NCBI GenBank assembly: GCA_947179485.1
Contig: OX359249.1
Span: 45,459,415 to 45,523,414 of the forward strand
Length of the DNA stretch: 64,000 nucleotides
Source of the DNA: Allacma fusca
Lineage: Eukaryota; Arthropoda; Collembola; Symphypleona; Sminthuridae
Reading direction: 5' to 3'
This document shows positions 54,228 through 63,200 of this stretch, in pieces. The notes below the pieces were generated by a model. The model did not search any database, was not told where the DNA came from, and worked only from the letters and a program-made list of their open reading frames with translations. The translations under genes were made by a program, and so were the position numbers. How positions within the stretch are numbered: position 1 is the first letter of the stretch; every line of letters begins with the position of its first letter.

Positions 54228-57200
54228 CTCCTTTCTCTCTATCTTCTCTTCCTCCTTGCCTTCTTATTTTCACCGTGATATTTAATAGCGTACCCATTTT
54301 CATCTATGTATGATATTTCTGTATGATCAACAGAAGAAGGCAAATACAGTCGTAGAGCTACAGCTTAGTTGGTCGACACTATTTCCCTTGTCTCTCTCTG
54401 TTCTCATATTAAATATGTACGTTTCAAGTCGTACTCGTGCTATTTGAGCCATGAACCACGTCTAGTAATGATGATAATAATTATTATAATAATGTCATTC
54501 CATACGGGAGAACGTGACGGAAAATTAGATTAGGTCTAAAATTTCTTAAGCTCTGGCTTTCCCAGGGAAATTTTCACAGTGAATTTGAGGACGGGACCTT
54601 AAAACGGATACCCTGATATGTTTTACATTTACGCGGCCAAGATACAAGCTCTTTTCATTACCTTCCCCCGCTCTCCCTCCTAATACTTTTAATGGTCTGG
54701 AATATCCATTAACATTTTGAAACCGATGAAAAAATTGGGGAAGCACCTTTCTAGTCATTTCTTAAATCCTTGCCGTTAGTGGAGACCGAGTTGGAATTAC
54801 ACAGTGGTACATATTTATGGCATCATTTACCCTAGAAGAGACATACTATCTTCCTGATTTGGATCCTTGAGCGTACTTACTCGGAGATTCCCTCGTGTCG
54901 TGCACTGCTACGTTTCGATGAAAATGTGATAATAATTTTGATATTTTATCCTCTACAGCCTTTTGATAAGTGTTACATTGGAGCTACTCCAGACTTAGAT
55001 GAAGAACGGGTCTTCTGTGGCCAGATGTCGGCAGTATACCTTTTCGGTGAAGCACTCACCCCCCATCAGATCTGTGCTATGCATCGACTGGGACCAGGGT
55101 ACAAGGTACAGAACCATTTCCATAAAACTCTTGAGTCTTCATTTTGAAGTACTAAAAGTTAGATCCAGCTCACATTACATACTGTGCATTCATCTATGCA
55201 TCAATTTCCGTGTGTCTCTGTGCACCTAATATTTACAGTGCCTATAATTAGGTACATACATACATTTATGTATGACAGTTCGGGTGGGAACTGTCAATTT
55301 GCGTACATGAGTGAAATGTAATATGTTTTGAGAACAACTTAAATTTTGATAGAGGAAGGGAGGATTCTACTCTTACGAAAATATCCTCGCCAGTTTGTGA
55401 CATTTGGAGTTACATTTATGAGATCATTTTGATACCTGTTTGGTACACAAATAATACTATTAGATGGTTATGGTAACTGTTTGTGGTAGTCAGTACGACA
55501 CGAACGCTATGAATGGGATGAGACCTGGAAAGACTGAAATTCTGACTGATATAGTTTGTTTTTTTTTTTTTTACAGAATCAATTTAGATTTGAAAACGAA
55601 TGTCACATGCAGCTACCGGAGAATCATCGACGGGTTTTATACGATGGGAAGTTGTCAAGTTCCTTGGTTTTTATGTACAACCCTGTGGCTACAGACAGTC
55701 AATTATGTCTTCAGTCCGCACCGAAAGGGAATATTTCATACTTCGTCCATACTCCTCATGCACTCATGCTCCAAGTAAGAAATATATCTATCTATTTTTT
55801 CTTGAGTTATTTCTTGATCTATCTCCTCACGTCACATTGGGAATTTGTGTATGGTATTTACCAATGCATGCCTACACTGCTGCGGACGATCGGGAAAAAT
55901 TACGTGGGGTTCATTATAACTTAGGAACTTCTTCTGTGAGAGGCATTCTTGCCGTGTTATATATACTGACGTTCGTACTAAACTTGTTACATGCTGAGAG
56001 CACTTTTTTTTTATTGATGGTCTTAATGGTAGATGTAAAAGCGTTTCCTTCGTCTGAAAGCAATACTTGGCTAGAATTGAAGGGTTTGGGAGGCAGAGAG
56101 AGAGAGAGAGAGAGAGTAGGTAGCCAGGAGTAAGATGATGTAAGTCCGAGAGGAAAAACGGAATGCATAAAAGGTCTGGTGTTTTTTGGTTTATGATGAT
56201 AGATCTGCATGTGAAAGTATTCCTAAAAAAAGGGAATTTCATTTCTTAAAGGGGAATTCAGAGAATAGATGATGAATAGATGGAAATCAGACAGACAGAA
56301 AAGTTGATGGTTTTTTGTGTAAGAGAACTTTTATTGATTTCTTTGGGAAAATTTGAATGTGAACTGCAACCATGTATATATGTGTAACTTGTATATAGGA
56401 CGTGAAAGCGGTGATCACCCACTCAATTCATAGTACGCTCAATTCCATTGGAGGCATCCAAGTTCTATTTCCACTTTTTGCCCAGTTGGATCTGTCTCAT
56501 GATGTGGCTCCTGACAGTAAAAAGGATTCATCGCTTTGGTAAGCATCACTTTTCTTTGTTCTCGCTTCTCCAGAGCAGGAGCTCTGGGATAAGTTGAATC
56601 ACCTCAAGGTTCAAACTCACATACACTATTTCTTCCTTCCTACATCCAAAAATTTGTCCTAGTCTCAAAGTTTTTGCGGTGATTACAAAAACACTCATAA
56701 ATATTTTATCTAAACGGACCTGTCGCACTTAGAATCTAAGGTGATATTCCATGTCAAGTTTGTGGGACTCATGCCTACGTCCATGAAAATGAAATGTGTA
56801 CTGTACACATTCTGTATGGATACTTGACCCAGTTTTTCCTTCCCATACCTTCAAATTGTCTGGTGTCTTTTTAATCTTTGATGATTTATATATATAGATT
56901 GGCTACAGAAACTAATTCAGAGGTTTCGAATTATTTATTAATAATGACATGACCTGCATTCAAATATTTCTAATGGAGAGATTCTTTCTCCGAGTGTACA
57001 GTTTTCATGCCAGAAAATGTAAATATAGTATTTACAATTTGGGTATTACATTTACATCATTCCTACAGGCACAAATATTACCCAAATTATAAATAATAGG
57101 TATCATTACTTATGAAACGAAAACTCTTGTGGAGAACATAGACAAGAAAACGTAGGGAATGGGAGAAAGCTCCCAATCTTTTTTGATCTAGCTTGATGCC

Positions 57201-60200
57201 TCAAGATTAATTCTTTACTGACTTACATATTGTTATTAAAAAAACTGGTAGGATGTATGTATGTATCTGCTACAAGAATTAAGGATTTGATTCCACTTGA
57301 CTGGCTTCCTGGGTAGGGATTTCAATTCTTAGTGTGTTCCATGCCCTCGAACAATTACTGGGATAATAAATCACTTGAGAAAAGAAATGGGAAGATAATT
57401 GCTGGAAAAATGGCATGTGTGTATCCCTGAATGTCCATATCATGGATATGGGGAAAGGAGGAAGATAATTACAAGGAAAACTTGATACGCAAAATCGGTC
57501 CATAATGAGGACTTATCGATTTAGGAGCCTGAGCCTCTTTCAATTTCATGGGAAAGCATGGTGCAAAAGGCAATTTAAATTGTAGTTGGTAATTTAATAG
57601 GAAGACATTATGTAACCAGTCCCATCCTTGTTTATTTCCCTACTGCTGGGATGCTCGTATGTGCGATGACATACACATTATGCATACATGTACCTACATA
57701 TGTACCTATTTAAACGCACACATGTGTAGCTATACTGTTTATATGTACCTATATAGTATATAATTTATAGAAACTACTTGCTACTGGAATGTGCTTTAGA
57801 ATTAAGAATTCCTCTGGAGTGCGACTTTATTTGAGTGTTACTTGCCCCGATGAGTGTAATGGAAAGAAGAGTGTGGGAGGCAGGTGATCATTAATGCACA
57901 TGTCGTTTATTTGTTTAGTTCCAAACTACTGGAGTTTATATGCGAGCTGGTTGAGTCTTCCCCAACTGTCCAGCAGCACATGATTCAAAATCGGGGATTT
58001 CTAGTCATCAGTTATTTATTACAAAAAGCCTCCAGAGAACATTTGACGATACAAGTGCTTTCTTCCTTTCTACAGCTTACGAAGTATCTTGTTACATGTT
58101 GCCCAAATTCCAATAGTGAATTACTACTGAAACAGGTAAACGATAACCCATTCATTTGCATGATACATATATCTTATACTTGTCGGAGCACTATGTATGT
58201 GATGTATGGAAACCCACTGCACATATGACTTCCAAGTTGGAATACATTTGTGGGAATTCATTAAATTGAAAGAAGTTCCAGTGGAAGTTGGATCAGAAGT
58301 TACATTTGTAATTTGGCTTTTTAGTATGGGATGCTCTGTGTATGTATGTCGAGTTACTAGTATGTATTCCCTAACTTAAAATTTTCCTCGCTAATTAGTT
58401 ACTGGATCACATACTATTCAACCCTGCCTTGTGGATCTACACTCCGGTATCCGTTCAGATGAAACTGTACTCGTATTTAGCGACGGAATTCCTAGCGGAT
58501 ACTCAGATTTATTCGAATGTCCGGAGAATAAGTACTGTTCTTCAAACCATGCATACCCTGAAATATTACTACTGGGTAGCGAATCCCAGGGAGAAGTCAG
58601 GGATCACACCCAAGGGTTTAGGTAAGTATTTGGAAAGTTGTAAATTTTCGCTTTGAAATGACAATCTCCGTATTTCGGGTGCTTTTCACGGATTTATCGG
58701 ACTCGTGAGATACAGATTCAATAAAATCCTATTGTTTGAGCCTTGTTTATCGTTTACCTAACAACAGCCATTTCCTCAACATTTATTTTATGATCATGAA
58801 AAGAATGTAGTATCTAGCTATCTTTTCAACGGTAGCTACTAGCTGTATGAAATGTCTTTTAAGTTACGACTGTGTTTGTATTGCTCCCCGTTCGTTCACA
58901 GCTCGAGTACATGTAAATTTGTATGGTTTCAATTTTTTTCTACCTTGCAATTTCGATTGGTTTCTCCTGTGTGGATCATTTTTGGATACAAGCATACGTC
59001 TACCTTGTGGAAATGTTCCTATATATATGATCTATACAAATACTTCTGTGCTCAATAAAATTTCAATTCAGTTTTTATTGGAAGTAATTTCTAAGTAGCT
59101 CTCCTACCGTGATAGTTTTATTGTATGAATATGGTGAGCCAGATGGAGAATTTCATTACTTTTATTTTGCCCCAGATGGTCCACGTCCTGCCGATGGTGA
59201 CATAATTGCAATTCGAGCTTACATCCTACTATTTCTAAAGCAACTAATTTTAATCGGGAATGGGGTCAAAGAAGATGAACTTCAGAGTATTTTGAATTAT
59301 CTCACTACAGTGTATGAGGTAAGTTTACTTCTGTTTAGTTTTTCTTTGCTTGTCTATACTAATTTAATTCTATAAGGTTGGAAGACTAAAAAGATATATT
59401 AATCATAAGGTAATTGAAACGTTTTGTTTTTATTTAAATAAATCACAAAATATTTCTGAGCACACCTGATTGTTGTGCTCATTGGGGGTAAACAAAAATT
59501 TGTTTAGATATTGAAGTGGACCGGTGGAACTCAAGAGTGCGACAAAACCGAGTGTGAATTCAATGAAATGTTGAGGCATTAGTGTTTCCTTTTTCGTTTG
59601 TGTAAATAGACTAGTATGGTGCAGAGGTGAGCTAGAGAAGTTGAAAACGAAAGTACAAATAGTCTCAGAAAATACACACGCAGCTTCCTGCAAAGCAGTC
59701 CTTCTAAGAAAATTCAGTTCTTTAATGCAATCAGATCCTGATAAGAACTCTTGGCTTTGAACATTGTTTTTGTTTACATATGCACATAGTACAAAGTATA
59801 TACGTTGTAGCAAAGAGCTCATATTATTTAAAAGGAAAAAGAAGCCGAACCTTAGAAGAGTGTGAGTTTCTTTTGTACATCGCTGAAAAAAGTTTGTTTG
59901 AGAGCTGTTGTTTTTGCATTGAGAAGTGAAATACATAAAATGTTGACTATGTATGTTTTCAAGTTTTTCGGTTGTTTTTGAAACTTCATTGTTGGATGTA
60001 TTTTGTTTGCAGGATGAAAATCTTCATGATGTGCTACAAATGCTGATCTCTTTGATGTCGGAGCATCCGTCTTCTCTAGTCCCAGCTTTTGATGCAAAGA
60101 ATGGCGTTCGAACCGTGTTCAAATTGTTGGGAGCGGAAACCCAATTGATCCGACTGCAGTCGTTAAAGTTACTGGGCTTTTTTCTCTGTCGAAGTACCCA

Positions 60201-63200
60201 TAAGTAAGTCAATTTTTTCTCTCCACGACTACCATTCCCTTACTTCGCCTTTGCTCCGGTTTCGATATAAGGATCAAGTAGTATGGACGAGGGAGAAGTC
60301 AAAATTATTTCATGAATTTTACGAATGCTCTTTTCCTTTCCCTTATGATTTGATATCCTCTTGTTATACTTGAGTTTTTCTGTTTGTATTGTACACAACG
60401 TACAAAAAAACAATGTGTCGGAAAAACAAGACCTTTTGATATTTCTAACGTGGCTTTGATTATGTACATAATCATTGTATGTATGTATCTATCTGGATTA
60501 TATAGGGAGACACTTGATGAAATTTTCCATGAGTACTCTTTTTCGGTCTTAAAATCCTATACGCATAAGACCTTGCTCCCCCTTTCATGCTGAATTGTGC
60601 ATATAATCGGGAATCTCTGACCGTAATGCTTTGTACTGGAATTTGTAGGCGGAAGTATGACGTGATGAGTCCTCATAATTTGTACACTCTCTTGGCCGAG
60701 AGGTTGCTTTTAAATGAAGATTCACTCAGCCTTCCTACATACAATGTTCTCTACGAGGTGAGTGCCATAAGTCTCTCTTATGTTTCTACATCACTACAAC
60801 ATTCTCGTGATGACGTACAAAGTTGTATCCAGAGCTTGTTTTGAAAGATTACTCCTTTTAGGTTTTTAATGTTTTCTGTACGTATACACTTGGAAAGATA
60901 TCTATCTCAACAGAGCTTGTTGAAGATGGGACTTGTGCATGTCCATGGATGCTTAAACTTTTTTCATTTGTTTTGACACATTGTATGTTTGCATATGTAT
61001 GTATCTATAAATAACTTGTGTACAGATTCTAACGGAACATATTAGTCAACAAATCCTGTATTCCAAACATCCCGAGCCGGAGTCCAACTACAGACTGGAG
61101 AACCCCAGTAAGATACTGCCTTATTTGTACTGTATCCTACCACAATTACTATATTATAGCTCCGTGCATATGGTTACTACAACGTGGCTATAAAACACCG
61201 TAAAGTATCATACTAGTCTTTTCTAATATCCCATTCAAGCGCATTAGTTCTAAAATAGAACTGTCATTTATTGAATGAATAAAATGTGTTAGTCATCAGT
61301 TATAGTTATGTACAATTTGTTAGCATCATTTATTAATAGAGTATTAATTTGTCTTCCTTCCAGTGATTCTGAAGGTTGTTGCCACACTTATCCGACAGTC
61401 GAAGCAAACGGAAGCTCTACTGGAAGTGAAAAAGTTGTTTCTGTCCGATATGACACTTCTTTGTAATCATAACAGAGAAAACCGTAGAACAGTGTTACAA
61501 ATGTCGGTGTGGCAGGTAATGAACTAGTATCATGCATTTGGTGATACTTTAAGGAATTTATATTATTTTTCCATTTTCCTTCTGCTACTGTTACTTCAGT
61601 GATGCGTTTTTGAAATTAAAATAGAGTAATAAAATATAATGGTATGGTAATGATATTGGCACGAAGCTTTACATTGGGATATGTTTCCAGGAGTGGCTTA
61701 TTTCCTTGGCCTACATTCATCCGAAGAATAGTGAAGAGCAGAAAATTTCGGATATGGTATACTCACTGTTCCGGATGCTCCTTCACCATGCCATTAAGTA
61801 CGAGTATGGAGGATGGAGGGTTTGGGTAGACACCCTCGCAATTGTTCATTCCAAAGTTTCCTATGAAGAATTTCGACTCCAATTCACGCAAATGTATGAG
61901 CACTACGAGCGTCGTCAAACTGATAATATAACAGATCCTGCCGTCCGTCAGCAGCGCCCAATCAGCACGATATCTGGTTGGGATCAACCTCGAAATGGGT
62001 TCAGAGTAAGTAATGAGTCTTCCACCACAACTGTGACTGTAACTGATGTCACCCATGAGGTGGGCATTGGTACCAATGAATTAGCTGATCTGGAAGATCC
62101 GGAAATAGAGAATGAAACGGAGGACGGACATGAGGATGCTATTTCCATTGTGGAAAAGCCCGAGAGTGAGGGTGGGGTTCAGGAGTCTAGTTATAAGTCT
62201 CCGGAGGACGATACAACGAATGTAAGTGAGTGCGATGCTGAAAGTGACAAAAATTCAGTCTGTGATATTGGAACAAAAGAAGTCAGTATTGTACTTTCCC
62301 AAGAAGAAGAAGAAGAAGAAGAAGGTGATGATGATGAAGAAGAAACTAAGAGCCAAAATCCCCCTCTAGAAAATTCCATAGGTGAAAACGGTGATTGCTC
62401 AATTCGTAATGAAATCAGTGATAATGCCTTGCCAAATCAATGTGACACTGCAGACTCCACGGAGGGTCGACAAGGTGATTATGTAGAGATGAACGGAACT
62501 TGTGAAGATCAAGAAACGAATGATGAAGATGAGAGTGGGTGCGAGGAGAACAAGAAGAATGAAGATAATGCAGAGGAAGAGTCAAATCAAGCTGTAGAAA
62601 AAGAAGCTATTTTTACCATTACACAAAGTTCTCAGGGAATCAAAGACAAAGATCAAATTGAGAATGAGTCCCAATATTTAGAAAAGGAGCCTGTCATAGA
62701 GGATGAGGAGGTGGAGGAAGTTGTAGTAGTGGAAGAAGAAGAAATGAATGGCAATATAAATTCAAGTTCTACAGTAAATGGTGATGCTGAGGTTCTTTTG
62801 ACAAATGGTGGGGAACTGTCATCGGAAGAGTCAGAAGATCCCAGCAATAATCCTGAAATTGTGAAGGAGCCCAGCGAGAATGAGAACCTACAAGAAGAGG
62901 AGAGGAGTCCTAGCAGAAACGCCGGTACAAGTACACCACCTGTGGTGGAACACTGTGAAGATAATGTGATTCATCATTTGGAGCCTACGCATGATGACGG
63001 AACATCTTTGGTGTCATCACTGGATCGTAGGGAATGGATTCAAAATGAGAGTGAGAACAAAAAGTCAAAAATAGCGTCTGTACAAACAGTTGAAGAACCA
63101 ACGTCTGCCAATGAAGAGTCTGGAGATGATAGTGGTGTTTCTAGCCTTCCTGTCCGTCCTAAAAATGTTTCCGCAGCAGTGCAGACTCAAGCACTTGATG

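Noticed and set aside
55600-56133. 177-codon plus-strand open frame overlapping exon 9
   Set aside because: It is in a different frame from the conserved peptide and ends in a GA-repeat-encoded Arg/Glu run.
59430-59936. 168-codon minus-strand open frame in intron 13
   Set aside because: Lies in an intron of the plus-strand gene, is Phe/Ser/Leu-rich, shows no conserved family, and is the kind of length occasionally reached by chance.
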